Shown here one piece after another: positions 36,106-45,623 of a stretch of 64,000 bases of DNA. The first letter of the stretch is position 1, and each line of letters begins with the position of its first letter. The stretch comes from Desulfopila inferna. Lineage in GTDB: Bacteria; Desulfobacterota; Desulfobulbia; Desulfobulbales; Desulfocapsaceae. The notes below the pieces were generated by a model that worked only from the letters and a program-made list of their open reading frames with translations, had not been told where the DNA came from and did not search any database. The stretch is from the NCBI RefSeq assembly GCF_016919005.1, contig NZ_JAFFQE010000001.1, positions 124,001-188,000 on the forward strand, in the 5' to 3' direction. Both the position numbers and the translations under genes were made by a program.

Positions 36106-37202
36106 AAAGAATACTCGTAGTCGAACCTTATTTTGGGGGATCCCATAAGCAATTTATAAGAGGGCTGCAGAAAAACATCGAAGCTGAATTTCTTCTTATT
36201 ACCCTGCCGGCAAGGAAATGGAAGATGAGAATGCAGTTATCAGCTCCATGGTTCGCCGACTGCGTCGGCAAGATGAAAAACCGATATTTCGATACGGTCC
36301 TCTGCTCCACGTTTGTCGATGTGGCCGTTTTAAGAGCGTTATTGACTCAAATGGACAATTGGAATGCCGGATGTGATTTTTGTACATATTTTCATGAAAA
36401 CCAGTTTGCATATCCGGTTCGCAGTGCAGATAGGGCGAGTCACCTTTTCGGGACAATCAATTTCACAACTGCCCTTGCCTCTGACAGATTAGCGTTCAAT
36501 TCCTGTTTTAACTGGCAGACCTTTTTTGAAAGCAGTTCCCGGCTGGTCAAAAGAGCAGCCGATATAGATCTGCAGCATCAGTTAGAGCAGGTAGAGGATA
36601 AAGCTTCAATTCTTTATCCCGGTATTGATTTCGCACACTTCAACGACAGGAACCGACGAAGAAACAAAATTCCGACTATCTGCTGGAATCATAGATGGGA
36701 ACATGACAAAAATCCCGAAGAGTTTTTTCATTCCCTCGGTGAACTTGAAGATATGGGCTATAACTTCAAGCTTGTCATACTTGGACAATCGTTTCGCAAC
36801 AATCCACCGGTCTTTGCCCATGCCGCCCAGAGATTTCATGACAAAATCGAGCATATCGGTTTTGCTGAAACACGAGAAGAGTATATTTCTCATCTTGAAA
36901 ATTCCGACATTGTCGTGTCTACGGCAATACATGAATTTTTTGGCATCTCTATTATAGAGGCAATCAGAGCGGGATGTATTCCATTGCTTCCGGACAGACT
37001 GTCGTATCCGGAGCTCTATCCGCAAAAATATCTCTATAAGGAAGGTGAACTTACGCTCCAGCTGAAAAAACTATTGGAGAGATTTCATGATAATGGAATC
37101 ATGAATGACGAGGCCATTGATACAGAAAGATTCAGCTGGCCGTGCTTGAGGGGAGCATATCAAACCTGGCTGTTTCCACCGGGTGGGAAAAAGCCAGGAT
37201 GA
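36102..37202 (+). CDS. DUF3524/tRNA-queuosine alpha-mannosyltransferase-like glycosyltransferase
   Basis: A 366-residue GT-B-type protein. The N-terminal domain VVEPYFGGSHKQFI, ITLPARKWKMRMQLSA and FDTVLCSTFVDVAVLR are the signature segments of the DUF3524 domain found in QTMAN/GTDC1. The donor domain has ICWNHRWEHDKNPEEFF (about 189-205) and STAIHEFFGISIIEAIRAGCIPLLP, which is the E-F-F-G-x-x-x-x-E nucleotide-sugar motif. Human GTDC1 mannosylates queuosine in cytosolic tRNA-Asp. By homology this protein may glycosylate queuosine in tRNA, but the bacterial substrate is not established. It overlaps the YkgJ-type gene by four bases. Confidence 0.82.
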   Translation: MKRILVVEPYFGGSHKQFIRGLQKNIEAEFLLITLPARKWKMRMQLSAPWFADCVGKMKNRYFDTVLCSTFVDVAVLRALLTQMDNWNAGCDFCTYFHENQFAYPVRSADRASHLFGTINFTTALASDRLAFNSCFNWQTFFESSSRLVKRAADIDLQHQLEQVEDKASILYPGIDFAHFNDRNRRRNKIPTICWNHRWEHDKNPEEFFHSLGELEDMGYNFKLVILGQSFRNNPPVFAHAAQRFHDKIEHIGFAETREEYISHLENSDIVVSTAIHEFFGISIIEAIRAGCIPLLPDRLSYPELYPQKYLYKEGELTLQLKKLLERFHDNGIMNDEAIDTERFSWPCLRGAYQTWLFPPGGKKPG

Positions 37203-37227
37203 ATAGCCGCGGTGAAAAAATGAAAAG

Positions 37228-38280
37228 CTATTTCAGGCTTTGTGCAAACTCAAGCATTCGCCGGATGGGCACTTGTGCCTTTGCCGCAAGATCCGGTGAA
37301 ATAATGATCTCGTTTCTTCCCGTTTTCAATACCTCAGCCAGACTCTGCAGGGAATTCATGCCCATCCAGGGGCAGTGGGCACAGCTTTGACAGGTGGCGC
37401 CTTCACCGGCGGTGGGGGCTTCAATCAATTCTTTTTGAGGAGCCAGTTGAGCCATTTTATTGAAAATGCCGGCATCGGTGGCAACAATAAATTTCTTATT
37501 AGGCATGGTGACGACTGCATTTATCAAGGCCGTGGTTGATCCAACTACATCGGCCTGTTCGATAACGTTCTCCGGAGACTCAGGGTGGACAAGCACCGCC
37601 GCATCGGGATGCAGTTTGCGAATACGCTGCAGGGCTATGGCTTTAAACTCCTCATGCACCACACAGGAACCCGGCCAGAATATCATCTCCGCCCCTGTGG
37701 CTTTCTGGACGTATCTACCCAGATGTTTATCCGGAGCCCAGAGAATTTTCTCTCCTTTCTGAGCAAGATGTTTGACGATAGAGAGAGCAATACCCGAGGT
37801 GACCACCCAATCCGATCGGGCCTTTACCTCGGCGCTGGTATTGGCGTACACCACCACCGTATGATTGGGGAACTGATCGCAGAATGCCGAAAAAGCCTCA
37901 ATCGGGCAGCCCTCATCGAGGGAGCAGGTAGCGCCGGGATCAGGCATCAGGACTCTTTTCTCGTTGTTGAGAATCTTAGCTGTCTCCCCCATAAAACGCA
38001 CACCTGCCACCACCAGCGTGTCAGCGCTGCTTTCCGTACCGAAACGTGCCATTTCCAATGAATCCGCAACGCAACCTCCGGTTTCTTCTGCAAGGTCCTG
38101 GATACGGCCGTCTGTATAGTAATGGGCAACAAGCACCGCGTTTTGCTCTTTGAGCATTTTTTTAATGGAGGAGGCTATTTCTTTTTCTTCTTTTGCGGAC
38201 AACTCCGGCCAGACTGGGTGATCAGGAACCGTAAAGGGTGGTATCTCAAAGGTGTTCTTACTCATCTTGCACTCACTCAT
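37228..38280 (-). CDS. nadA: quinolinate synthase
   Basis: A 350-residue iron-sulfur enzyme of NAD synthesis. It condenses iminoaspartate with dihydroxyacetone phosphate to quinolinate. [22 protein letters not shown] (about 49-70), the Cys-bearing [14 protein letters not shown] (about 124-137), [19 protein letters not shown] and the late Cys segment [14 protein letters not shown] (about 305-318) hold the cysteines that ligate the [4Fe-4S] cluster; the 4Fe-4S type fits an anaerobe or microaerobe. The start ATG at 38280 is the longest option, and an ATG five codons in is possible. No nadB or nadC is adjacent. Confidence 0.94.
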   Translation of the reverse strand: MSECKMSKNTFEIPPFTVPDHPVWPELSAKEEKEIASSIKKMLKEQNAVLVAHYYTDGRIQDLAEETGGCVADSLEMARFGTESSADTLVVAGVRFMGETAKILNNEKRVLMPDPGATCSLDEGCPIEAFSAFCDQFPNHTVVVYANTSAEVKARSDWVVTSGIALSIVKHLAQKGEKILWAPDKHLGRYVQKATGAEMIFWPGSCVVHEEFKAIALQRIRKLHPDAAVLVHPESPENVIEQADVVGSTTALINAVVTMPNKKFIVATDAGIFNKMAQLAPQKELIEAPTAGEGATCQSCAHCPWMGMNSLQSLAEVLKTGRNEIIISPDLAAKAQVPIRRMLEFAQSLK

Positions 38281-38629
38281 TAGAAAAGATAATATCGGAA
38301 AAATTGCGACGAACTCCGGAATGGCTGGATAACAGTACTTGACTAGCCCGGCGGAGCAGGAAAATCGCTTTTCAGGTACATTGGAGATGTTACGCCTTAG
38401 TACTTGTTATTTCATGTTTTATGAAAAATAATTCAGGAATAAAGTACTAATTTTCTCTCAAAATTACACGGTACGCACTGCTTTGAATATATTACGCATT
38501 CCATGATATGCAAATACAATTTCCTGAAATGCGAAAAACGTCCGTGAAACAGTTTAATCTGGCAGGTGCCCTTGAAAATGCAGGTGTGGAAAGAAAAAAT
38601 CGGGGAGAGAAAAACAGGAAGAAGAGAAA
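38281..38629. other. gap between mdh and nadA
   Basis: About 390 bases between the mdh stop codon and the nadA start on the minus strand, with no credible gene. The right end next to mdh contains its terminator hairpin. The nadA promoter should lie in the left part, but no convincing -35/-10 pair was found. Confidence 0.4.
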
Positions 38630-38650
38630 GGGATATCCGGCGGATATCCC
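38630..38650 (-). terminator. intrinsic terminator of mdh
   Basis: GGGATATCC and GGATATCCC pair perfectly around a three-base loop. Read on the minus strand the stem lies 21 bases after the mdh stop codon and is followed by a pyrimidine run (TTTCTCTTCTTCC). TTTT also follows it on the plus strand. Confidence 0.72.
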
Positions 38651-38671
38651 TTTTCGGATCGAGGTGCAGGA

Positions 38672-39649
38672 CTATAGAAGATCGGCGATGGCCGCTCTTT
38701 CATCCAGTAATTCCTGCTCGGTAAGCTTCATACGCTCGCGGCTGAAATCGCTGACTTCAAGACCGGTAATTTCTTTCCATTCCCCGTTTTCACAGACGAT
38801 AGGAAAAGCATACATGATATCTTCATCTATTCCATATGAATTCCCTGCGCTGTATACACCCATGCTGACCCACTGTCCGTTGCTGCCCATGGCCCAGTCA
38901 CGCATATGGTCTACTGCTGCGGATGCCGCGGAAGCGGCACTGGATGCACCGCGTGCTTTGATGATAGCGGCGCCTCGCTGCTGTACAACAGGTATGAATT
39001 CGTTAACGTTCCAATCCTCATCCACTAATTCCTTAACAGGTTTTCCTTCCAGAGTCGCATAGCTGATATCGGGGTATTGGGTCGCAGAATGATTCCCCCA
39101 GACCACCATTTTCTCAATCTTTGTAGAATGGCTATCGGTTTTTTGGGCAATCTGAGAAAGGGCCCTGTTATGGTCGAGCCGCATCATTGAAGTGACATTT
39201 TTGGGGTTTAAATTCGGAGCATTTTTCAGGGTAATGAGGGCGTTGGTATTGGCTGGATTACCGACTACCAAAACTTTCACTTCAGGATTGGCATTATCAC
39301 TGAGGGCTTTTCCCTGCGCCGAGAATATCTTGGCGTTGGCGGTGAGGAGATCCGATCTTTCCATCCCGGGTCCACGGGGACGTGCACCTACCAGTATGGC
39401 ATAGTCAGTGTCCTTAAAAGCAACGTTGGGATCATCGGTGGCCACAACTCCGGCAACCAGAGGGAAAGCACAATCATGGAGCTCCATGACAACTCCATTT
39501 AAGGCATCCATGGCAGGAGGAATTTCAAGTAACTGCATGATTACCGGTTGATCAGGACCAAGCATGCTGCCGCTTGCAATGCGAAATATGATCGAATAGC
39601 TAATTTGTCCGGCTGCACCTGTAACCGCCACGCGTACGGGGTCTTTCAT
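38672..39649 (-). CDS. mdh: malate dehydrogenase
   Basis: A 325-residue NAD-dependent malate dehydrogenase of the cytosolic/chloroplast-like type. The Rossmann motif is [12 protein letters not shown] (about 8-19). [15 protein letters not shown] is the mobile loop with substrate-binding arginines, [12 protein letters not shown] follows, RLDHNRA carries the active-site Asp and Arg, and [12 protein letters not shown] carries the catalytic His. It interconverts malate and oxaloacetate in central metabolism. I set the start at ATG 39649: GGAGA lies six bases upstream, while the ATG two codons earlier overlaps that site. A terminator hairpin follows the gene. Confidence 0.94.
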   Translation of the reverse strand: MKDPVRVAVTGAAGQISYSIIFRIASGSMLGPDQPVIMQLLEIPPAMDALNGVVMELHDCAFPLVAGVVATDDPNVAFKDTDYAILVGARPRGPGMERSDLLTANAKIFSAQGKALSDNANPEVKVLVVGNPANTNALITLKNAPNLNPKNVTSMMRLDHNRALSQIAQKTDSHSTKIEKMVVWGNHSATQYPDISYATLEGKPVKELVDEDWNVNEFIPVVQQRGAAIIKARGASSAASAASAAVDHMRDWAMGSNGQWVSMGVYSAGNSYGIDEDIMYAFPIVCENGEWKEITGLEVSDFSRERMKLTEQELLDERAAIADLL

Positions 39650-40233
39650 CTTCATTCTCCAGTGGTTGAATTATTAAATCAGACAATAAATTGTGCCCAA
39701 AAAAGCCGCAGTGTCTCTCCATGCAAAGACATATGAAAACTGATGAAACAGCATATCCACACGACTTCTATGAATCAGATATTAAAAAGCAAACTTAATA
39801 TCACCAACTCAAAAAAGCTACCATAATGTACCGATTATTATCAACTCTCAGTCAGTAATCAGTGTATTACTCCTGAAGAGCCGGGAAATAAAGAAAAGAA
39901 AATAAAAAATGAATATAAAACAGTAACTTAGCATCTTTAATCAACGATTTTATCAAGCTCAGATGGTGAGATGAGAAGGCTGTTCACAAGATCAAATCCT
40001 CGAGCGGGAGATAAGTGGGTATACTGGTAAGACCTATTTTGAGAAGTTGTTTTGCTCTAAATTAATAAAAAAAGACTAGGTCATGGTTTCCTGGAATACC
40101 AATAGTTGAAAAAGGCTTTCTGTCTCAAATTTTTACGCAGAGCAGAAAGCTTAAGATCATTAATATAGATATAAGCAATGAATTAAGGTTATGTGCCTTA
40201 TCCGCAAGTGGTCTCTGTCGCCGAGGATGGTTA
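39650..40233. other. 584-base AT-rich gap
   Basis: No credible gene was found on either strand. The left side must hold the mdh promoter. The right side contains the terminator of the minus-strand lipoprotein gene at 40115-40150. I saw no tRNA, riboswitch or copy of the palindromic repeat family. Confidence 0.45.
40115..40150 (-). terminator. intrinsic terminator of the DUF4136 lipoprotein gene
   Basis: On the minus strand, GCTTTCTGCTC pairs with GAGACAGAAAGC, with a one-base bulge, and is followed by CCTTTTTC. It lies 84 bases after the lipoprotein stop codon. Confidence 0.65.
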
Positions 40234-40791
40234 TTATTTCGGGGGGAAATTTCGCAGGACGGCGGTTACCATTTCTTTAATCTGTTCATTCATTTCTTCA
40301 GGTGTTGCATAAATGGAAATGACGTCTGTCCCGGTGCCGCGCCAAATCAGCTTTTGTGTTGAACTGTCCTTTATGTCTATGATCAGGATACCCTGATCAA
40401 TTTCGGAGATATCCGTACAGGTTCTTGCACCAACTCCTCCATAGCGATTGTAGGAACCATAGCTGAACCCCATCTGCCTGGAGATGTTGTAAATGTCCAT
40501 CTTTGGCCGAACTGCATAGGTATAAGAGACGATAAAATCAATTCCTTCGGTATCTTCCTGATAATTTAATCCTTTATCCTGAAGACAACTCTTGATTATA
40601 CGGTAAAATCTCTGATTGACCAATTCATTGTCATAAAGGGAATCGGCCTGGTGCCCTGGGTCTATTTCGCCAAGTGTAAAGCGGGTGTATTCTGAAAAGG
40701 AGACGGCGATGTCGTAATCCTGGCTTACTTTAATGGAAGAACAGGAAGGTACCAGGAAGAGTATACAAGTGAGGAAAATTAAATATCTCAT
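40234..40791 (-). CDS. DUF4136 family lipoprotein
   Basis: A 185-residue lipoprotein. The signal peptide MRYLIFLTCILFLVPSC ends in a lipobox with Cys17, so it is predicted to be lipid-anchored in the periplasm. The mature part begins IKVSQDYD and contains FTLGEIDPGHQAD, GLNYQEDTEGIDFIVSY and LIIDIKDSSTQKLIWRGTGTDV, which are the DUF4136 signatures. The function of this family is unknown. It has its own terminator and is divergent from the phosphorylase-like gene. Confidence 0.83.
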   Translation of the reverse strand: MRYLIFLTCILFLVPSCSSIKVSQDYDIAVSFSEYTRFTLGEIDPGHQADSLYDNELVNQRFYRIIKSCLQDKGLNYQEDTEGIDFIVSYTYAVRPKMDIYNISRQMGFSYGSYNRYGGVGARTCTDISEIDQGILIIDIKDSSTQKLIWRGTGTDVISIYATPEEMNEQIKEMVTAVLRNFPPK

Positions 40792-41327
40792 TAATCACGA
40801 CGCCTTGGGTTAAGCTTTATTAATTATGGAAAATCCAGATGTGAAGATTTAAAAACATGGTCATATCGCACATCACACCAGCATAGTATCGGATTGTTGT
40901 GCAATATCCAATCGGTTTTTTCATAACGCACTTAGCAGATAGTGATTTTAGGTGCAGTGAGACAGATAAGGATGTAATTAAGAAAAAAGAAGAGATGGCG
41001 GTTAAGAGAACTTCTTTTCTTTTTTTTCTGGAGTGTTAGACTATTTTAGCAGTTAGAAAACGGCTCTTGTGCGAGCAAAGTCATATATCCTGTGAATCAA
41101 TGATTGATAATTTGTAAAAAAACATGGAGTCGCGAGATGGATTTTGCAATAAGCCACCTGTACGGGCATAAACTCCGGTTTCGAGAAAGCTCGATATGCA
41201 ATGACATATGCCTGAAACGGCGTTTTGACTGTACAACACCGTAGATCGTTTTCTTTACGAGTACATAATGATTCAGGCAAAGCCAGCACCTGTTTAGTGC
41301 AGTAGTAATGGTTTAAGAGGAGAAAAG
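40792..41327. other. 536-base divergent gap with a repeat copy
   Basis: No gene was found. It lies between the minus-strand lipoprotein gene and a plus-strand gene, so divergent promoters are expected. A purine-rich run (about 40980-40993) and a pyrimidine-rich run (41011-41028) could pair. Copy B of the palindromic repeat family occupies about 41123-41220. Confidence 0.4.
41123..41220 (+). repeat. palindromic interspersed repeat, copy B (degenerate)
   Basis: GCAATAAGCC and TACGGGCATAAACTCCG match copy C closely. The start is altered by an apparent insertion after GGAGTCGC, and the right arm is poorly conserved. It lies upstream of the phosphorylase-like gene rather than directly after a stop codon. 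Confidence 0.6.
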
Positions 41328-43013
41328 ATGCAGGAATTGTCCAAATCGCATAAGGCGCGAATTGCAATCAGAACCTTCAAGGTACTGGCTGATGCCCTGA
41401 CGATCAGGGGGTATTTCAAGCCATTTGGAAAAACCGGCCGCAAGCTTGCAGAGGCTCTCAAATTGTTCAGTCCGGAGATTTATGGGTCAATGAGTGATTC
41501 CAGGATCATTGAGCTCAAAGGACTGGAATATGTTGTGGACAGGTTGCCGAGAGGCATTGAGAAATGCAATCGGATAATCCTCACGGCTCAGGAGGATTTT
41601 CAGGATACAACTTTCGAGAAGGTTGTTCCTCCGAAACGGCGGAGGGTCTGTTACGTGGTTTCTGAGACAGAAATCTGTTTTGTAATCACCCGTGGATTGA
41701 CTGAAATTTATGACGTTCTTACACATATCACCTTCTTAAGCATTGAATCCCAGAAAATATCCGAAAGAATAGGAAATGAAGAAAAAGGGACGAGCCTTGA
41801 GTGGCTCGACCTCGAGAAGGTAATAGCTCAGGGGCCTGATAATCTGGATGGCGCTTCATTGGATCAGGCTATCTGGAATTTATCGATAATTTTGGGCAGA
41901 ACATACCGGGAGACAAAAGAGTCATATGAGTATCTGCAAAAAAACAAAATCGAAGGCAACCACAACAGTGGATTCTTTCAGATAATTTACAACCTCGGTA
42001 AAAGATATCAAAATGAACAGCGTAATGAGGAAGATCAGTTGGCCGTGTACTTTACACCCTCATTGCATGAAATGATCGAACATCACAGATATGCTGCAAC
42101 CTGGGCAGGTAATATTAAGAAGGTACTGTGTGAACTCGGGCTGCACAACAGGCCCGTCCACATCCTCAGTGCCAATATGCATTCTGCCAAAAACCTGTTG
42201 TACGGTTTTGCCGCGTTGCAGACCGATGATAATCCACTGCCGGACGATCTTTATGATATGATAGGTTCCATAAGGAATATGGATGAGGCAATCAATGGAT
42301 ATGCCGCAGAGTACGGCTATTGCTTTGTCAAGGACACATCCGGGTCTAATATAGATGTTAATGTCATCGATCTTTCCAAGGTGGATCTCTCAGCTTTACG
42401 CCCGGAGCTGGAATATGACAGAGCATATATTGCCTCACAAAAGCCGGTGCTTGTGGTTATAGACTATGCTTTCGGCACCCAGGCATTTCAAATAATGGAT
42501 GAACTTCTCTCCCCCAGCAGAGTAGAAGATGCCATGGTGGCACTGCAGCTGGAATCCATTTCTATTATGGGCAAAGCCGGTATTCTGCCGGGAAAGAAAG
42601 GCGATATTATGCTGGCGAGTGCGCACGTCATGGAAGGTACTCCCCATAGCTATATTGTCAATAATGATCTGCTGATCACAGACTTTGATGAAACTGTCGA
42701 TGTCTATTGCGGCCCCATGCTCACTGTTTTGGGAACATCCCTGCAAAACAGGGATGTGTTGGAGAGATTTCATCGCTCTTCATGGCGGGCAATCGGATTG
42801 GAGATGGAGGGAGCCCATTACCAGCGGGCAATCAATGCCGCGATCATTCAGGGGCATATTCACAAAAAGACAAAAACCCGCTATGCCTACTATGCTTCGG
42901 ATAATCCACTGAAAAGCGGACAAACCCTTGCCTCGGGTTCCATGGGGGTGGAAGGGATAGTCCCTACCTATATGATTACCAAAATATTGCTTAATAAGAT
43001 ATTGAAACCATGA
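41328..43013 (+). CDS. protein with a nucleoside-phosphorylase-like C-terminal domain (DUF6909-like)
   Basis: A 561-residue protein. Residues about 1-330 are mostly helical with no motif I recognise. From about residue 360 the sequence has ATP-independent nucleoside phosphorylase/AMP-nucleosidase features: VVIDYAFGTQAF, SISIMGKAGILPGKKGDIMLAS, AHVMEGTPHSYIVNN, GPMLTVLGTSLQNRDVL and AIGLEMEGAHYQRAI, the last being the M-E-x-E-like ribose-binding segment of the family. It may therefore cleave or sense a purine nucleotide. I recall the family as DUF6909, with moderate certainty. GAGGAG lies six bases before the ATG. Repeat copy C begins at its stop codon. Confidence 0.65.
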   Translation: MQELSKSHKARIAIRTFKVLADALTIRGYFKPFGKTGRKLAEALKLFSPEIYGSMSDSRIIELKGLEYVVDRLPRGIEKCNRIILTAQEDFQDTTFEKVVPPKRRRVCYVVSETEICFVITRGLTEIYDVLTHITFLSIESQKISERIGNEEKGTSLEWLDLEKVIAQGPDNLDGASLDQAIWNLSIILGRTYRETKESYEYLQKNKIEGNHNSGFFQIIYNLGKRYQNEQRNEEDQLAVYFTPSLHEMIEHHRYAATWAGNIKKVLCELGLHNRPVHILSANMHSAKNLLYGFAALQTDDNPLPDDLYDMIGSIRNMDEAINGYAAEYGYCFVKDTSGSNIDVNVIDLSKVDLSALRPELEYDRAYIASQKPVLVVIDYAFGTQAFQIMDELLSPSRVEDAMVALQLESISIMGKAGILPGKKGDIMLASAHVMEGTPHSYIVNNDLLITDFDETVDVYCGPMLTVLGTSLQNRDVLERFHRSSWRAIGLEMEGAHYQRAINAAIIQGHIHKKTKTRYAYYASDNPLKSGQTLASGSMGVEGIVPTYMITKILLNKILKP

Positions 43014-43125
43014 TGGCGTCGCAATAAGCCGTACGGGCATAAACTCCGACTCGGGAAAATCCGATCTCCAGCGTAATATATCAAATTATTATTTAGATAT
43101 CTGAAATCGTGGCAAATTTTTTATG
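43012..43125 (+). repeat. palindromic interspersed repeat, copy C
   Basis: The copy begins GATGGCGTCGCAATAAGC directly at the TGA of the phosphorylase-like gene. It holds both the GGGCATAAACTCCGACTCGG core of one subtype and the CCGATCTCCAGCG segment of the other, so it links the two. The right arm has AGATATCTGAAATCGTGGC. Confidence 0.75.
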
Positions 43126-43151
43126 AGTCCATCAACTCTTGCAATAAATGT

Positions 43152-44966
43152 ATGAAGAAACAGAGGCTTGCAAATGTATCACCCTGGTTGCTGGCCGCAG
43201 CCTGCACTCTGTTGGCCCTGATAATCACCATCTTTGCCGTGAGTAATTATCGGCGCGAGAAAGAGCTGATGTCGGAAGCCCTGGTGCAGCAGGGTTTGAC
43301 CATCGCCAGGTTTGTCACCTCAAGCTCACGGGCATCCCTCCGCGGCAATATCAATAATATTCGGCTGGCCACGGGGCAGTGGATCGATCATGTTCAGCAA
43401 GCCATAGAGAATAGTGCGGATCATCCAGGACTCCGCTTTACGGGATTGATCAATTCTCAGGGGGAGATTTTAGCGGGAACTTCCGGGAACTATGAAGATA
43501 AGAAAATTGATCGGTCAACTCTTGAATTTTTACAGAATCTTGAGCAAGGTGAAGGACCGGACCGGTTTTACATTTTCAGAAAAAAAGATATTGGAGCAGA
43601 ATCGGTCTTTCAGGTAGCGACACTCTTTTTTCCTTTTGGCCATGGACGCGAGGGCCCGCGGGGGCGAGGCCCTATGTGGATGAGATCTGACAGCCCGGGG
43701 GGGCATATGGGCTCAGGAAACAGGCAAATGCTGCAGCAGATCGAAGAGCTCCGGGCTCAGAAGTTTATGCTGCTCATAGAACTGGATCTTGATGAATTCG
43801 ACAAGGCCGTACAAAGACAGCTGTTTCAGATAGTATCCCTTTCGCTGGTTTTGCTTCTTGTCGGTATTGGCGGCTGGCTTTCTCTGCTCACCCTGCAGGG
43901 CCTCAAGGGATCTCAGCGTCGTCTCAGACAGATTCGTGAATTTACGGATATGCTGGTGTCCTCGCTGCCTGTCGGACTCATTGCCACCGACAGCAACGGC
44001 AACATCCGGATTTTCAATTCATCCGCTGAGGAAATGGTTGGAATAGCCGCCTCAGAGGCGATCGGCAAGGATCCGGCGAAGGTCCTTCCAAGGCAGCTAT
44101 CAAAAGAACTTCAACAAAAACATCTTCCATTTGGGGGAAGTGAGCAGAAAGAAATACTCTTGAGCGATGAAAACCAAAGCAGGTCATTGCTGACCATAGC
44201 TTTGCCTGTTGTGGACAGCAACAGGCAATATGCAGGCAATACCTTGCTGGTACAAGATCTCAGCCAAATAAAAAACCTGCAGCGTGAGTTGAGAAGAAAC
44301 GAGCGTCTGGCAGTTCTGGGGAAGATGGCAGCCGGCGTAGCCCACGAATTACGAAATCCCCTCAGTTCCATTAAGGGTCTGGCGTTGCTGCTGAAAGCGA
44401 AAGTGCAACAGGACAGACAGGGAAGCGATACTGCCGATATTCTGATTCAGGAAGTCGAGCGTTTGAACAGGAGTATAGGTGAACTGCTTGACTATGCACG
44501 CCCCCATAAGCTCCATCTGGAAAAGATGGATATAGCCGAGGTGCTGGGGAAAGCTGTAACACTGATAGCCGCGGATGTCGATTCCGCAGGCGTCATTCTG
44601 GATGCGGAATATGCAGCCGGACAATATGTATATGGCGACAGGGATAAGCTAATTCAAGTCTTTTTGAATCTTTTTCTGAATTCAGTACAGGCCATGAGCA
44701 GTGGCGGCACCCTGAAGATTACAGTCGAACAGGAGGACGACTTGGTTGTCTGTCGCGTAGAAGATACGGGTTGCGGACTGTCCGAAGAGGATGTTGCCAG
44801 AGTTTTTGATCCTTATTTCACCACAAAAAGTGACGGCACCGGATTGGGCCTGGCCATGAGTGCCAAAATAATAGAAGAACATTCCGGATCGATAGAATTC
44901 AGAAGCAGTGTCGGCAAGGGGGCTGTGGTTAAAATAACTCTGCCCGCCTATTTGGAAGGGAGCTGA
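43152..44966 (+). CDS. membrane sensor histidine kinase, ZraS-like
   Basis: A 604-residue sensor kinase. The first membrane helix is at residues 13-33, a periplasmic region runs from 34 to about 217, and a second helix covers about 218-243. A PAS domain (about 265-375) leads to the HisKA box with the phosphorylated His at residue 398 (VAHELRNPLSS). The ATPase domain has FLNLFLNSVQAM (N box), VEDTGCGLS (G1) and GTGLGLAMS (G2). The periplasmic part contains a Gly/Arg/Met/His-rich stretch near residues 158-195 (GHGREGPRGRGP, GGHMGSG) and resembles ZraS, which responds to zinc and envelope stress. No response regulator is adjacent. The end overlaps the convergent DUF4126 gene by 19 bases. Confidence 0.85.
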   Translation: MKKQRLANVSPWLLAAACTLLALIITIFAVSNYRREKELMSEALVQQGLTIARFVTSSSRASLRGNINNIRLATGQWIDHVQQAIENSADHPGLRFTGLINSQGEILAGTSGNYEDKKIDRSTLEFLQNLEQGEGPDRFYIFRKKDIGAESVFQVATLFFPFGHGREGPRGRGPMWMRSDSPGGHMGSGNRQMLQQIEELRAQKFMLLIELDLDEFDKAVQRQLFQIVSLSLVLLLVGIGGWLSLLTLQGLKGSQRRLRQIREFTDMLVSSLPVGLIATDSNGNIRIFNSSAEEMVGIAASEAIGKDPAKVLPRQLSKELQQKHLPFGGSEQKEILLSDENQSRSLLTIALPVVDSNRQYAGNTLLVQDLSQIKNLQRELRRNERLAVLGKMAAGVAHELRNPLSSIKGLALLLKAKVQQDRQGSDTADILIQEVERLNRSIGELLDYARPHKLHLEKMDIAEVLGKAVTLIAADVDSAGVILDAEYAAGQYVYGDRDKLIQVFLNLFLNSVQAMSSGGTLKITVEQEDDLVVCRVEDTGCGLSEEDVARVFDPYFTTKSDGTGLGLAMSAKIIEEHSGSIEFRSSVGKGAVVKITLPAYLEGS

Positions 44967-45595
44967 GGAGGTTCGTGATTGTGCTTATCCGTAGTGGAGA
45001 AGAGCGATCGTATCTTTGCAAAAAGAATTTTGATCCCTCTCCACAATCTGGGGATCAGCCAGATTGACAGCAGCAGGAATGCCACAAACAGGACTATGAA
45101 AATTACAGGGTAATATAAAGCTGTCAATAATCCCACAATCACGGCAGTGTCTTCGGACACCGAGGCTGCCCAGTTGCTGAACGGTTCAGGACTGGTGTTG
45201 ATGAGGACACGGCTGCCTGCCTTGATAAAATGGCTGGTCGCTGAAACGGTCCCGCCAAGGATCCCGGCCACAATGACCATGGCCGGATTAACATCGCCGA
45301 CCGCCCCTGCTGCCAGCATTACTCCAGCCGGGATGCGTATAAAGGAATGCAGTGTATCCCATCCTGTGTCGACACCCGGAGTTTTATCGGCAAAAAACTC
45401 GATCATGTACATAAACACGGCTGCCCCGATCACCAGGGGATCCTGGAGAATGAGGAGCTGTTCAGGCAGAACGATATTGCCGGTCACTCCCAGAATTCCG
45501 AGCATGGCTATAGTGGCATAGAGGTTGATGCCGCTTGCCCAGGCAACCCCCATAGTCAGTGATATCGTAGCGATCAGTTGCTGATAGGCGTCCAT
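44948..45595 (-). CDS. DUF4126 family membrane protein
   Basis: A 215-residue protein with five or six hydrophobic segments and a basic, His-rich tail. GVAWASGINLYATIAMLGILG (about 16-36), FFADKTPGVDTGWDTLHSFIRIPAG and GGTVSATSHFIKAGSR are the DUF4126 signatures. The function is unknown. It is 28 bases downstream of a small gene on the same strand, so they may form an operon. Confidence 0.82.
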   Translation of the reverse strand: MDAYQQLIATISLTMGVAWASGINLYATIAMLGILGVTGNIVLPEQLLILQDPLVIGAAVFMYMIEFFADKTPGVDTGWDTLHSFIRIPAGVMLAAGAVGDVNPAMVIVAGILGGTVSATSHFIKAGSRVLINTSPEPFSNWAASVSEDTAVIVGLLTALYYPVIFIVLFVAFLLLSIWLIPRLWRGIKILFAKIRSLFSTTDKHNHEPPQLPSK

Positions 45596-45623
45596 ATCTT
45601 ATCCAGTATTTTGTATATGAATT

